Source: Antedon mediterranea (lineage: Eukaryota > Echinodermata > Crinoidea > Comatulida > Antedonidae). From it: a stretch of DNA of 64,000 nucleotides. The stretch's first letter is position 1. Each line of letters begins with the position of its first letter. Below the pieces are notes generated by a model. The model saw nothing but the letters and a program-made list of their open reading frames with translations. It did no database searches and had not been told where the DNA came from. Shown piece by piece: positions 24,601-36,170 of the stretch. The stretch spans positions 4,898,001 to 4,962,000 of the forward strand of contig NC_092672.1 of assembly GCF_964355755.1 (NCBI RefSeq). Reading direction: 5' to 3'. Made by a program: the position numbers and the translations under genes.

Positions 24601-27600
24601 TCTGATTTAATTAATCTTCATTTTTTATGTTTTTGGGGGACAATACATCTTTAAACTTATGTGGAGGTGAGGTGCGAGGAAACGTGTGACGTCCCAATAT
24701 TTCTGCATGTCCACAATGAACTAGCATGACGTAGTTTACCGTTGGAAATCGAAAGCTTACTAACGAAACAATAGAATAAATGCACTTACCGATATTTCAG
24801 TTCTACAATATGGATAAGCATTCCAAGCTTTTTCATGCATTTCTAATGCACCCCTTGGAGCTAAAATCCTAACAAAAGCCGGTACTTTACTGGGAAGGAA
24901 AAGGGATGCAAGAATGAAAAAACACATACCAACATACAAAAAACAATATACAGTATATTAACTTAGACGTTGTAGTAAGAGGAGGAGGAAAAGAGAGGTG
25001 TTTTCCATCACCGGATAAGGTCAAAGGTAAAAAATATTCCCATGGAAACATATAAATATACAAATTTTATCAGGAACACCAACTCAAGTACCAATCCAAT
25101 AAAGCCATCACCACTCCCAGTTTTCTCTGGAACTTACAGAGAATTCTGTCCTACAATATGGATATGCATTCCATGCTTTCTCATGGAATTGCAAAGCTCC
25201 TTTAGGAGCCAGGCGAGCCACTGTTTTGGGAACTTTACTGTAGTAAAAAATTATGCAATTAGCTATATTGAATACATATGTTTTCTTTCCTCTAAAATAA
25301 AAAGGGTGTGAATGGTATTGTATTGACAGCAATAATCAGATATTAATACCAACTACACTCACTTGTAAATGAGTAGCTAGTTGAAAATACTAGAAACGAT
25401 ATGATGGCGTGGAAAGGAACTGGCCACCCTACCACATAATGCCGGGGCTTAGCACAATGTGGTCTTAACTCCACTCATTCCCCTATGAATGAACAGAATG
25501 ACCCACCTCACCTATACAAATATTAGAAAACTATTACATTTCTAATTTTCGAATTATAACTCGCTCTTCGAAGAGAAAGGGCTATTGTCGGTTTATCCAG
25601 GTAAGCTAGGCACAATATGGACAACATCATTCAGGGGACACTCCTAATGAGACACAGTTTGTAGGGCCCAACATATGTAATTTTATATATTTTATACAGT
25701 CCTTACCTTTGTAAATGATAGATTTTATGAGTGAATTGACCAGACCCATACTCCTCATTTTGAAAAGGTTCATTTGTAATGACTTCAATTCCTTCACCAC
25801 CACCAGTGTTCTGTTTGCTGGCTTGGGCTACCGACCATAGTTGAGCAACTTGGTACTAGAAAATAAAAACGGGTATATAACAATTAACATTAGGCCTAAA
25901 AAATAATGTTGCCTAAAGCTCTGTCTACACTATCATCATTATCAAACTGTATGTGACAAAAAAATGTGATATGCCCATATATAGGCACGATGATGTCATA
26001 TCACTACCATATTTGAACATATCACTACCATATTTGAGCACATATTTTAACCAAACAAATGTGTTCATTCAATAGTCTGAAGACATATTTAGGTGATTAA
26101 TATTTGTTATAGTCATTTGTTTCTGGTTTTGTGAAAATATTTATGTATTTTACTGTACTGGGCAATATTTTTGAATTATTCTGGAAAGGAATGCAAGCCA
26201 TAAAATCACCACAAGTTCAAAGACGTGTCTGGTCTGGCTTATGTGTACTTTAAAAGAACCACCTGGGCAATCTCAGCTTGTGTCGTGGACAGAGGAATGA
26301 GCACTCTTTAGTGTATAACACGAAGGGACCCATTGGGAAGATGAAAGAAGTTATATGTGTTGTCCACATTATTTAAGCTCTGTCTACACTATCAAAATAG
26401 TTTGACAAAAAGAGTGAGATGCGCTCAAATATGGTAGTGATATCATCATGTCCATATCACATTTGTTTGTCACATAATGTTTGATTGTGTAGACAGAGCT
26501 TTAGCCTGCAAGCAAGCAATACACACGTTATTCCCCCACATTTATATTACAATTGACATTTTATATGATGATACAGTATATGGATTTTGGATAGCAAACA
26601 TACGGAGGTAAAATCCTGCTTGTTGTGTCCTAGTGTACAGCCAAAGAATATATATCACAAGAATGAGTAATCCGCGATTTTCCCTGTAACAGTAATATTG
26701 TCCATGTGGTAGGGCGCCGCCATAAGTGTGGATGTATCTGGGATGTATACAACTTTTTGTGACGGTTTCAATAATCAAAGGCTAGACCACCGGTAGTATT
26801 TTCATGATAAAAAATGTTATCAACTACATCCCAACATCATGTTAAATACTATTTGGATATTTAATTGTTCGTTTTATGCAATTTATTTAGTAAAAACTGC
26901 CGTATAAACAGTTTGCTTTATCAACCGGGCGCTACGATAGCGTGACCGGGCGTGTTGGTGTTTACGCGTTTTCACGAAGGATTGTTTAATAATATTCCTA
27001 TATTTAACTTGTTTCTGGTAAAACAAATAAATGTTAATAACATTTAACATTTTGTCCTATTAATAACATGTATTTTATACTAATTTATATCATAAAAACA
27101 ATACTTAATTTACCGGGCGTAGAGTAGTACACGGCAATGGTAAAGAATAGGCCGTGCTGAGTAACGATTCATTGATTTTTGGTGTTGCTGTGTTAGGCCT
27201 TTTTTGTGAACTAACTTAGCATGTTAGTAAATAATTGTCTGTAAAAGTGAATGTACACTAGTTTGTTAATAAATATGTATTATGAAATAGTTTACAATTG
27301 CAAAATATATTATCATAATTCTATTTAATGTGACATGTATAATATCTATCAAATCAAGTCTTATTTGGTATGTATACATCCGCCCTTATGAGGGCGGGCA
27401 TCACTCTCTGGAGCTCTCTGTTACAAATTTCTCATGCAAAAATCGCGGAATACTCATTCTTGTGATATATATTCTTTGGTACAGCTTATTCATTCAAGTT
27501 TGGTGATTTTGCATTCTACAAAGCAAAAGTATAGCCCTAGATTGTTGTATGTCAAATGCAGTATATATACTGTACAGTACATACAATAATCGAAAATGCA

Positions 27601-30600
27601 GTAGATGCTAAACAGATATCCTTGAAACAAATCAAAATGCTGTGTTTATTTTAGCCAAAAGTTGACAGAACTAACCTTTTAGACAATTGTTAAACAGCCT
27701 ATTGTCTCACCACGATCAATAATAATCTCACCATTATATTGTTATCATTGATTTGCATTGACTAAATTCTCTTACAATATCATAAGTATATTGATTACCT
27801 GGTCTCTTGTGTTAAAGCACTACAACTCTACACAACTGACAGTTTAATTATAAATGATGGAAAATATGTGCTATTCTAAAATGTATTTTTAAGGAAAGCT
27901 TTCTTTCAAAAAAAGAATATTATAAGTATATTGATTACCTGGTCTGTTAAACACTACAACTCTATACAACTGACTGTTTAATTATAAACGATGGCAAATA
28001 TGGGCTATTCTGAAATGTATTTTTAAGGAAAGCTTTCTTTCAAAAAAGAATATCATAAGGAGTCAGTAAATATTTGTAATTATGACTGTGCACACAATAT
28101 TTTATAGCCTTTTTCAGTATTCATACAGTAATGCTATCATTTATTCAATGACAATACAGTAAACATTAATGCTAATAATAGTACAGCTAGTACTAGGAAA
28201 GAATGTAAGGTATACAATAAGGGGATGATTTGTCAGTCTATTTACAAAGCATGACAACATATGTAAAATAAGTGTATTGTTATAGTTAGGATACTTTCAT
28301 CTTTATTATTATGTATACCTATATACCTACCACATTTTATGCCCATGATTATACATGTACAGTAAATACCTTGATTGAATTTTCCATATAATTTCACTTA
28401 AAGTATGACACAAGCGGTCAAAGTTCACAAAAATGGAGGAATAGAACAATCTCAGAGGCCATAAACTCTATACAACCTTTGTATTTACATTTAGTACTGG
28501 TTGATAGACCTATTGTGTAATGCTAAATAGTATCGTGTTTACTATTGCACAATTACTGTATTTTAGGAGATACCCTGTCAATGTTCAGTTAGAACTGAAT
28601 TATCTTCACAGTATTCCATCCCATTAATTAAGGGAAGCCATATAATACAGTTCTTTGTTTTATTTGTTTAATACTATTACTACATACCATTATACAAATA
28701 CAGTTTCTTTAATTAATAACATGATAATGAAGTCAGACAAAACACTATAACACAACCTGCTATTGAATATGTCAAAGGTCAACTTACATTATAATATTTC
28801 AAATATAAACAACAATGCAACAATTTATACTTTACCTCTGCTACAGATATTGGTAGATGGACACGACTGAAAAAAAAAATGCATAGAATTATCAGAATAA
28901 TATTGAATTATTATTAATATTAATGCATCTACTTATCTCTCCCTCTTTTTAATTAAACATTAACATTAATGATACTGTGGAGTAAACTGAACTGAGTACT
29001 TTTATAGGTGAAGGTTGAAAGGTATACCTAGTATATTTCTGATTGTTTTTTTAAACTTTTTTGTTGGATGAATTAAATAGTTACTGTTGTACTAGTGTTA
29101 GTACCACCAAGTAGCTTACTGCATAACCTCAAGAAAAACAATGAATCAAGTATGTGGTACCACAATAATCTAAATTTGTATAGCTTAAAAATAGAGTTGG
29201 TCAATCGGATTATGGAAACAGAATGTTTTTAGCAAGATCAACGAAGGCCATGGCAAAGACTGAAAATATAGCGGGCAGAAGTATCTAAGCTAACCCTGTA
29301 TGGAAAACAGCTACTATAGTGTATTGTACAATAAAAAAAACAACCAGAGATAAAAATCTCAAAATCTCATTCAGATACATTATTACTTTTCCACATGTTT
29401 AGCCTTATCCTCATCATGCAGAGTGCATTTATAGGCCACAGTGTTTTGGTACAATGATTAATGTATTGAATTCAGAAGGGTTTGTTAGTATAGGGGTTTT
29501 GGCAAAAAATGGCCAAGTTACTAAATCTAGTGAGATATAATTGGCGCTTCTAATGTGGTCGACTAATGCAGGGTTATATTGTACAGTAAAGAAAGGTAGC
29601 TACTTTTCATACTGAATTTGTAATAAAATGATGAATAGGTAGAGATTAGTATGTGCTGATATTGTGAATAAACCATTCATATATAAATAATATAATAACA
29701 GTTATGATACTAATTATTAATTGTATTGTATAGTTATTATATTGTAAACAATATTGCATAACAATGTTGTTAAGCTATGCCTATTGATTTATATGAAATG
29801 ATATTCATATTCATTCAAACAGGATGAGAAAACATGAATATGTACTGTAGGCTACACATTATTTATTTATTTTATTTTATTAATTTTAGCAACATTAAAA
29901 CAATACATAAACTTTGAGTGTGCCAAGGAGTAGCAAAAGAGGTCGAAGGACCACTGTCGCCATAAGGCGTGCCACACCAGCACTCAAAGCATACATTAAA
30001 AAAATGTAAATATGTAATATTAATACCATAATTTAAAAAAATCATAATCATTTTGTAATGTTAAATAAAGAAAAACTCTTAAAGTCTTAGGTTGTTAATG
30101 TTTTAGTGTTAATGTTTTATATACACTACACACACAGGATTACTAGTTAGTTAGGCATACTTAGGCATTACTATAGTATAGGCTTCTTTTAGGCCATAAT
30201 ACTTAATGCACTTGTCAATTGTATGACCCACTATACGACCCCCGGGAGAGGTGCGTCATTTGTCCGGTGTGCGTCATACTTTTGAATACCATGACGCACC
30301 CGTGCGTCAAAAAGGTGACTTACCTTTAGGTGACCATGACGCACCCATTTTGACGCACTGTGACCATGTTGTTTATGATATGGTGGGTGGTAAAGTGACG
30401 GACATTGACACACCTTGTTCATTGATGTGACGTACCATCTAGGTTTTTTGACGCACCCCTGCGTCAGTAATTATTTGTAAATGACGCACCCATGACACAC
30501 CTCTCCCGGGGGTCGTATAGTGAGTCATACAATTGACAAGTGCATAATAGCTAGGTAGGCTAGGCCAGTCTTTTTTGTTTAAAAGCTGTGTAACAAATGA

Positions 30601-30971
30601 ATAACAAAAAATAATGTCACAATAATCTACATTATAATATACAATATACCTGTGTGCATATACAGATATTACAAGCCGCGATCCATTATCCATTTAACGA
30701 ACAATTGTTACAAATATTAGCCCACACATGTTTCCGCCGGTAGTTCAACCCATCCATGTTGTGTAGGAGGAAATTGCATTCTTTGTCGCCCGGCAATACA
30801 CTCCACTCGCCAGGCGAGAATTTAGCAGGCCTAGCCTAAACCGTTGTTTTTACGAATTTTATTACAGTAGTTAGGATTCTATTTAATAACATTTATCAAC
30901 TATATGGACAAAAACAAAATGGTCTTGTAAACAAAGTGAGAGAGAACTTACAATTCTTTTCTGATAACCAT
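21662..30971 (-). CDS. class I phosphatidylinositol transfer protein (PITP alpha/beta type)
   Basis: Exons on the minus strand: 30971-30952, 28866-28836, 25855-25707, then either 25237-25138 (4b) or 24889-24790 (4a), 23976-23899, 23594-23514, 22939-22862, 22553-22458, 22065-21943, 21703-21662. All phases agree and give 265 residues, close to the roughly 270 of mammalian PITPs. It begins [21 protein letters not shown]59 and K61 (THKIYHLQ), N90 and C95 (WNAYPYC) fall at the same residue numbers as in mammalian PITP alpha. The KWWGLQNK membrane-insertion motif is at 197-204. The C-terminal lid helix ([21 protein letters not shown]) ends GMVTN. The protein should bind one PI or PC molecule and move it between membranes, supporting phosphoinositide signalling. 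The 12 kb-scale gene includes two tandem versions of exon 4. Confidence 0.93.
22612..22762. mobile_element. MITE-1 copy
   Basis: Flanked symmetrically: CTTAAGCTCTATCTACACTA at the left and TAAACAGAGCTTAAG at the right. In the PITP intron between 22554 and 22861. Confidence 0.88.
23115..23299. mobile_element. MITE-2 copy
   Basis: From TAAAGCGCGGTTCCCGCTAA to CTAGTGGGAACCAAGCTTTA. Near-identical interior (CAATCACAAGCGATGGC). In the PITP intron 22940-23513. Confidence 0.9.
24245..24780. mobile_element. foldback element interrupted by a MITE-3 copy
   Basis: The outer arms GAAAGCTTTCGATTTACAAC (left) and GGAAATCGAAAGCTTAC (right) are inverted relative to each other. The right interior CCCAATATTTCTGCATG is shared with an uninterrupted relative at 55768-55945. 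A complete MITE-3 (24312-24654) sits inside, so this element is older than that insertion. In the PITP intron downstream of exon 4a. Confidence 0.65.
24312..24654. mobile_element. MITE-3 copy (full length)
   Basis: Begins TTAAAGATGTTTTGTCCCCC and ends GGGGGACAATACATCTTTAA, 343 bp, non-coding. Nested in the element at 24245-24780. Confidence 0.92.
24790..24889 (-). CDS. PITP exon 4a (mutually exclusive, canonical-like)
   Basis: 100 nt, entering in phase 2 and leaving in phase 0, with CCCAG acceptor and GTAAGT donor. It encodes residues 67-100: [20 protein letters not shown] then [14 protein letters not shown]. It is closer to the usual animal PITP sequence (FVRxLAPxGAL) than its partner 4b. 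Because 100 is not a multiple of three, joining 4a directly to 4b breaks the frame. Confidence 0.92.
25138..25237 (-). CDS. PITP exon 4b (mutually exclusive, divergent copy)
   Basis: 100 nt with the same phases as 4a, a CTACAG acceptor and a GTAAGT donor. It encodes [20 protein letters not shown] then [14 protein letters not shown]. Twenty-six of 34 residues match 4a and the differences cluster at 71-84. It lies first in transcription order, separated from 4a by a 248 nt intron. Both copies keep N90 and C95, so both look functional. Confidence 0.9.
25365..25470 (-). mobile_element. SINE body fragment
   Basis: CTTGTAAATGAGTAGCTAGT followed by GGCGTGGAAAGGAACTGGCC and ACCACATAATGCC. It matches, in the same minus orientation of the full element, the body of the SINE near 61130-61300. 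The tRNA-like head is missing here. Confidence 0.6.
25915..26043. mobile_element. MITE-1 copy, right end truncated
   Basis: Starts AAAGCTCTGTCTACACTATC and fades in ATATTTGAGCACATATT. In PITP intron 2 (25856-28835). Confidence 0.8.
26373..26503. mobile_element. MITE-1 copy
   Basis: TTAAGCTCTGTCTACACTAT at the left, TGTGTAGACAGAGCTTTA at the right. In PITP intron 2. Confidence 0.88.
26630..27490. mobile_element. DNA element of about 860 bp with terminal inverted repeats
   Basis: The left arm GTACAGCCAAAGAATATATA then TCACAAGAATGAGTAATCCG is mirrored at the right end by GGAATACTCATTCTTGTGAT then ATATATTCTTTGGTACAG. Subterminal GTATACATCC segments are also inverted. The interior has CCGGGCG motifs (about 26925, 26945, 27113) and no long ORF. 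In PITP intron 2. Confidence 0.75.
27786..28058. repeat. direct duplication, two units of about 135 bp
   Basis: Units start at about 27786 and 27923, each opening GTATATTGATTACCTGGTCT and ending in GGAAAGCTTTCTTTCAAAAA. They differ by a few substitutions and a small indel. In PITP intron 2. Confidence 0.88.
30206..30550. mobile_element. foldback element rich in GACGCACC motifs
   Basis: Inverted arms of about 50 bp: TGCACTTGTCAATTGTATGA then CCCACTATACGACCCCCGGG at the left, mirrored by CCCGGGGGTCGTATAGTGAG then TCATACAATTGACAAGTGCA at the right. The interior holds about nine copies of GACGCAC or its complement. In PITP intron 1. Confidence 0.85.
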
Positions 30972-31100
30972 TATTTAGTGTAGAACTCAACGACTCTTCC
31001 TGAACTCGGCTCCCGTTTTTTTGTGTAGATTTTTTTCGTGTGACGTCATATTAGGCGAATCAAACTCCCGGATGTAATATTCAATAACTCTTCTTCCGCA
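30972..31100 (-). promoter_or_regulatory. PITP 5' UTR and promoter region
   Basis: The sequence immediately upstream of the PITP start codon at 30971. It contains a TGACGTCA octamer (CRE-type palindrome) at about 31040-31047. No TATA box seen. The transcription start is not determined. Confidence 0.4.
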
Positions 31101-31295
31101 TAAACAAACTAAAATCAGTTTGCAATTTAAAATAAAGTAACGTAAAAAGTAATCAATAAGTTGTTTACAATCAATACAATATATGTTTTTTCTATTTAGA
31201 GGAAATCTATATTATTTCAAAGGTGGCATATTAGACGTAGGCCACACTACAATTAAAGACATTGATGCCTCTGTATAAACTCACAAAAAAGGGCT

Positions 31296-31440
31296 GTGGA
31301 AAATAAAAAATGCTCATCTAAAGTTTGGGTGACTGGAAGAGATTCTCATGATCTGAAGGATGGTTTTGATGATATTAAAAGGTGGCATGTCAATCACGTG
31401 TTGTTCAAAGAAAATTCAAAGCATGACAAAATGGTATGTA
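31296..31440 (+). pseudogene. unrecognised coding-like fragment
   Basis: An open stretch reads KCSSKVWVTGRDSHDLKDGF, then DDIKRWHVNHVLFKENSKHD and a possible GTATG donor. A second fragment, NLYYFKGGILDVGHTTIKD (about 31201-31275), precedes it in another frame. The composition looks protein-like, not random. It could be a decayed transposon gene or an exon of an unknown gene. I cannot assign a family. Confidence 0.25.
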
Positions 31441-32429
31441 AGCCTATGTCTTCTATAGGCTATACATAAGAAGAAAGAATGTTACTGTTAAGTAGTATAG
31501 GCCTACTTAAATCTACCAAAATGTTCACTCACTTTAATGCATGTGATTATAATTATATAGTGAACGTGTTTTAATTATTATAATTATTACGCAAAAAACA
31601 CGATTGATAAATATTCCGGGCTGTAACACAAAAAAGTTTGTTCTCAGCTTGTGAAAACTGTTAACATAGCGCCCCCATATACGATCCTTTCTCCCTTATT
31701 AAAGTGACTATAACTGTTAGGCCTACCTTCGTTCTCATGGGCCTGCTATATTTAATAGTGTATGTACACTGATAATTGCACGTCTTCTACCAATAAGGCC
31801 TAAGCTGTAATTTCGCCAATAAATAACATTAAATCGTTATTACCCTATTAAATAATAATAGATACTATATCGTATTTAATATTAGAGGGTCCACTAATAA
31901 GTTTAATATAATTCATATAAAACAAACATTATCTTCAGAAAGATGAACAAACAGTTAGAAATATAGATTTCCTCAGGAAGTTTATATGTTTATATTGTCA
32001 TGTATTAATTATTATCGTTGTTGTATTCATTGAACTGTTATTGTTATTGTTAGTATATACTTAATGTTAAGTCACGTTCGATGAGTTGTGGTTTTCCTAT
32101 TCATATTAGGGTCAGGGTGGCATCATAATATGCTTATGAAATGAGGATATGTTGCTAGTATTATACATTCAATTCAGGCAAGAGTGATCGAGGAACAGAC
32201 AGCAGTAAGGTAAGTGTGTAGTGAGTCGACCTATTTGCCAATACTTTATTTATGAAAGATTTTTAGTGTAAAATGTCAAAGCCTATCGTGTTAGTTTTAG
32301 AATTAGTTATTATAATGTTGAAATATTCTCGTGTATGAATCAAATCAGTGTATATGTGTACAGTTGCGTCTCAGCAGGAGGTTTAGTTATGATTTAACCC
32401 AAGAATTGTACAACGAAAACCCCGTCCCC

Positions 32430-32905
32430 CACACCCCCTAACCCATAACACAAATGATTTTTAGCTTCTCTAAAGGTCTATTTTGCTCACCCACTAACAA
32501 AATTGATTTTTTTAGTTTCTGTAAAGGCCTATTATCCCCGCCCACTAACAAAAATTATTTTTAGCTTCTGTAAAAAGGCATGTTGTCCCCGCCCACTAAC
32601 AAACATTATTTTTAGTTTCGGTAAAGGCATGTTGTCCCCGCCCACTAACAAACATTATTTTTAACTTCTGTAAAGGCCTATTGTCCCCGCCCACTAACAA
32701 ACATTATTTTTAGCTTCTGTAAAACTAAAGGCCTATTTCCACCACCCACTAACAAAAATGATTTTTAGTTTCGGTAAAAGCTTGTTGTCCCCGCCCACTA
32801 ACAAACATTATTTTTAGTTTCTGTAAAGGCATATTTTCCCACCCTGCACTAACAAACATTATTTTTAACTTCTGTAAAGGCCCCACTAATAAAAATGATT
32901 GATAT
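32430..32905. repeat. minisatellite, about nine units of about 50 bp
   Basis: The unit is roughly GGCCTATTGTCCCCGCCCAC followed by TAACAAACATTATTTTTAGC and TTCTGTAAA. The CCACTAAC core recurs at 32491, 32542, 32593, 32642, 32691, 32746 and 32795, with degenerate copies at both ends. Confidence 0.9.
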
Positions 32906-33862
32906 AACATTCAACTTCTCACTGTAAAGGAGAGCGTCTCAGCCATTGTACACTTTACAAAAAATAACCGGCAGAAAATTATAAAATTATAAGGAGAAAG
33001 GTGAAATTCGCTCTTTCATGCTTCTCCTTTCATAATCACGTAGGTTGTCAAGTAGACTGGGTAACGGTTGTGGTCAATATAGTAAATTAATTAGTAATGT
33101 GATTATGTTTTAAACAGTTGCATTGTGGGGGTTATAAGTTTACTTCATGATGATATTCAAAATTATGTGGTTTCAGTCTAGAGCGAATTTCATCAATCTG
33201 GCCCCTGGTGAAAATGCCACAATGATGTATCAAAATTTTAATTCACATTATCAGACACAATTAAGGGTTAGTCGCACATCTAAAATGGACGCAAATGAAA
33301 ACACTGACGTTATCGCCAATCAATCAATGTTTTCCCCCATTCAATTATTATAATGCTTAATGAATGTTGACAAACTACGACCACAGAGTTCAGACAAAAC
33401 AGGACGATGGTTTCCACCAGATCACGTGGGGACGCATTAACGTATGGAGCGCGGTTTGGAAATATAAACATAATCCATATGTTTATTGAAATTGGGATTA
33501 ATATTTTGTATTAATCCAAATTATTATCAGGATGTATGTATATTGGCCTATTGTCATGTACTGTAAGCTAATAGCACATTTTTCTGTATGCTTTGAATCT
33601 TCTCGCCCCTTATTGTTTTAAAGATGGATAGAGAAGTACATTATACGGAATTACTCGACATATGGATGGATTATAAGCTGACGACATTAATAATGCATCA
33701 ACACCAATCCACTCAAGCGATTTTAAAATAAAATACCATGTATTTTCTGTGCATGCTTTAAGTTTCGCCTTGTTTTAAAGATTAGTATATATATAAGTGG
33801 CATTCAAAAGGTACACAGAAACAGACAGACAAACAGACTACAGAAAATAAACTTTTCTCTGT

Positions 33863-34011
33863 AAAGCTCTGTCAAACTTTATGTGACAAAAAATGGGATG
33901 TGCCCATGTATGGACATGATGATGTCATATCACTATCATAATTTAACCCTATCACTACCATATTTGGGCACATCACACTTGTCAAACTAGTTTAGTGTAG
34001 ATAAAGCTTAA
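33863..34011. mobile_element. MITE-1 copy
   Basis: Left arm shortened (AAAGCTCTGTCAAACTTTAT), right arm AGTGTAGATAAAGCTTA. Intergenic. Confidence 0.82.
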
Positions 34012-35938
34012 GATCCCTGTAATATTGTAAATAGGCCTATATTCAATTGCTGAATTTAAACATAATCTAAATTTCGAGGTATGTTTGTACCAAGTAGAAT
34101 GATAAATAATACATTGTGATGAATAGTTAATTGATTTATTCTTGTAGTCTTTATTTGATTAAGATAGAGAGAAGTGGTCTACTATACTTGAAGACGCCGA
34201 TGATATGATAAATTAAAATAAGTATAACCTAACCTATATCTACAGAAGGGAGTTTTTAGGTACCATAATAATCCTCGATAAATAGTAACCCAGTTCTACT
34301 TATTACCTATACTCTAAAAAGTAACAATCCTTTAAACAAAAACACTATTCAATTTTACGATATCCGTAAGGAAATAATCCCAATTGTTTACGTTGGTACA
34401 ATAACTGTCCTTGGCATACCTTTTAATTTATATCAAAATTTCAATCAAGATCAAGAAGAGCAGTTATTTGATATTATATGAAATAGTGCTAGGCCTAACT
34501 CTTTTTATCAATTAAGTTTTAGAATCAAATATTTCTGAAAATGTTTCCACTATAAATCATGTTACGTAACAATTCTTGCCATTGTATATTGTAACACTAA
34601 AGAAATATTTCTTTAGATGTAGAGACTTACACATTTCGTTTTTACCGTAAAGTGTTTCGCCCTTGATTAAGTGGGTGACATTATGTTGAAGAATGTACAT
34701 TACATTCTAATATTATAATACCTAGTCCCACCTTCGTATTAGATAAGTAAGCCGGTACCCATACCTAACTGGTACTTTTTTAGTAATCCTCTTTGATCCC
34801 TATTACCATGGTCACACTTTTTTTCAAAAGAATTTAGTAAAAAATGCATCGTCATTCCTTTGCGCATGCAGTATTCATATTTCCATTTAACGATGCGTTC
34901 CCACTGAACGTTCAGTATTCGACTCGCGTGAATACTAAATTCGACTAGTGGAAAACAGGCTTTAATCTGGAAAATAAATTGGAAGAATTAGGCCTACATT
35001 GAACTGCTAAAAAAAAGAGGAAAAATGAAAATAATGACATATCGAACGAATAAGAGTTTATTGTGTTTTCTAAAAAAATGATGTAAGCAGTAATGTTGAG
35101 AATATCTCGGCGTTTCTGAATCAAAGATGAAATTATTAATAGGATTTTGTTGATTCATACACGTTTTTGACATTTGCGAGTCAATCATAAATGTCATAAT
35201 CCTTGTGTAGCTAATTTAAAGATATTTTGTCCCACTAAAGAGCTGAAATTGACTAGCTGTCACTATTTTTTTAGCCCTTCATGATTTATTATATTTTTAT
35301 GTAACAATGTTTTTAATTTATTTTTGGTAAAATAAAGGAAAGAAAGATATTATGATATTTTCCAATTTGTATTAGTCATTATTGTAGTTTATACTCGTGT
35401 AGGCCTAAATATGTTTGTTTTTATAAACTGTCAAAATTCCTAAAGATATTCCTTTTAGTTACCATGGCCGAATGGCTGTGGTTATGTGTCTTTGTATGTA
35501 GGCCTACAGTATTTCAAAAATGTTTTAGTTATTTTAGATATGATTGACAAAAACAATCTTAAACTTTAGAATATTAGCATAACAACAGTGTTTGGATTGG
35601 TTTGGCGCTTTTATGAAGTTAATTTGCCAAAATCGAGATAGCTTAGCGTGCGGTTAGTCTTTCATTGTGTTTTCACAATACATGTATTGATAAGATTTTC
35701 GGCGTTTGTAATAATTTTAAATAAACAGTAATAGAAAATAACAACTGTAGGCTAGATATCAGTTACCTTCTTTCTTATATTTATTAGTAAGTTAGGTAAC
35801 TACTAGCAAAAAGTACATCAGTAATCTGGGAGGTTGGCCTTTCTGGAAAGGATACCTAGGCCTATAGGCCTAATTGTATTTATTTATTTTACTTAATCAC
35901 CCTCTTGATTGGCATTTTCGAGTGACTGTCTGAATTTT

Positions 35939-36170
35939 TTTAAAGATGTGTTGTTCTCCTGAAAAAATAATTCTAATAATAATAACATAATAGCTATCCA
36001 CTTTGACAAAAAAATGTATTTACCTGAAAAATTGTAATTTAAAGCAAAAAATGGTTATTTTTTCATTTTATAAGTTTTTTTCCTACGGACGTGATTAAAA
36101 CTACAACCTAACATATTTAAAGTCTGATTTAATTATTCTTCATGTTTTCGGGGGACAATGCTTTTTCAAG
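35939..36170. mobile_element. MITE-3 copy, internally deleted
   Basis: TTTAAAGATGTGTTGTTCTC at the left and CGGGGGACAATGC at the right. Interior TATTTACCTGAAAAATTG is typical of the family. Confidence 0.75.

Noticed and set aside
25042-25311. 89-codon plus-strand ORF
   Set aside because: Antisense shadow of PITP exon 4b.
32177-32211. Tiny exon-like segment flanked by CAG and GTAAGT
   Set aside because: Thirty-five bases with plausible splice sites but no coding link to any neighbour. It could be a 5' non-coding exon, but nothing supports it.
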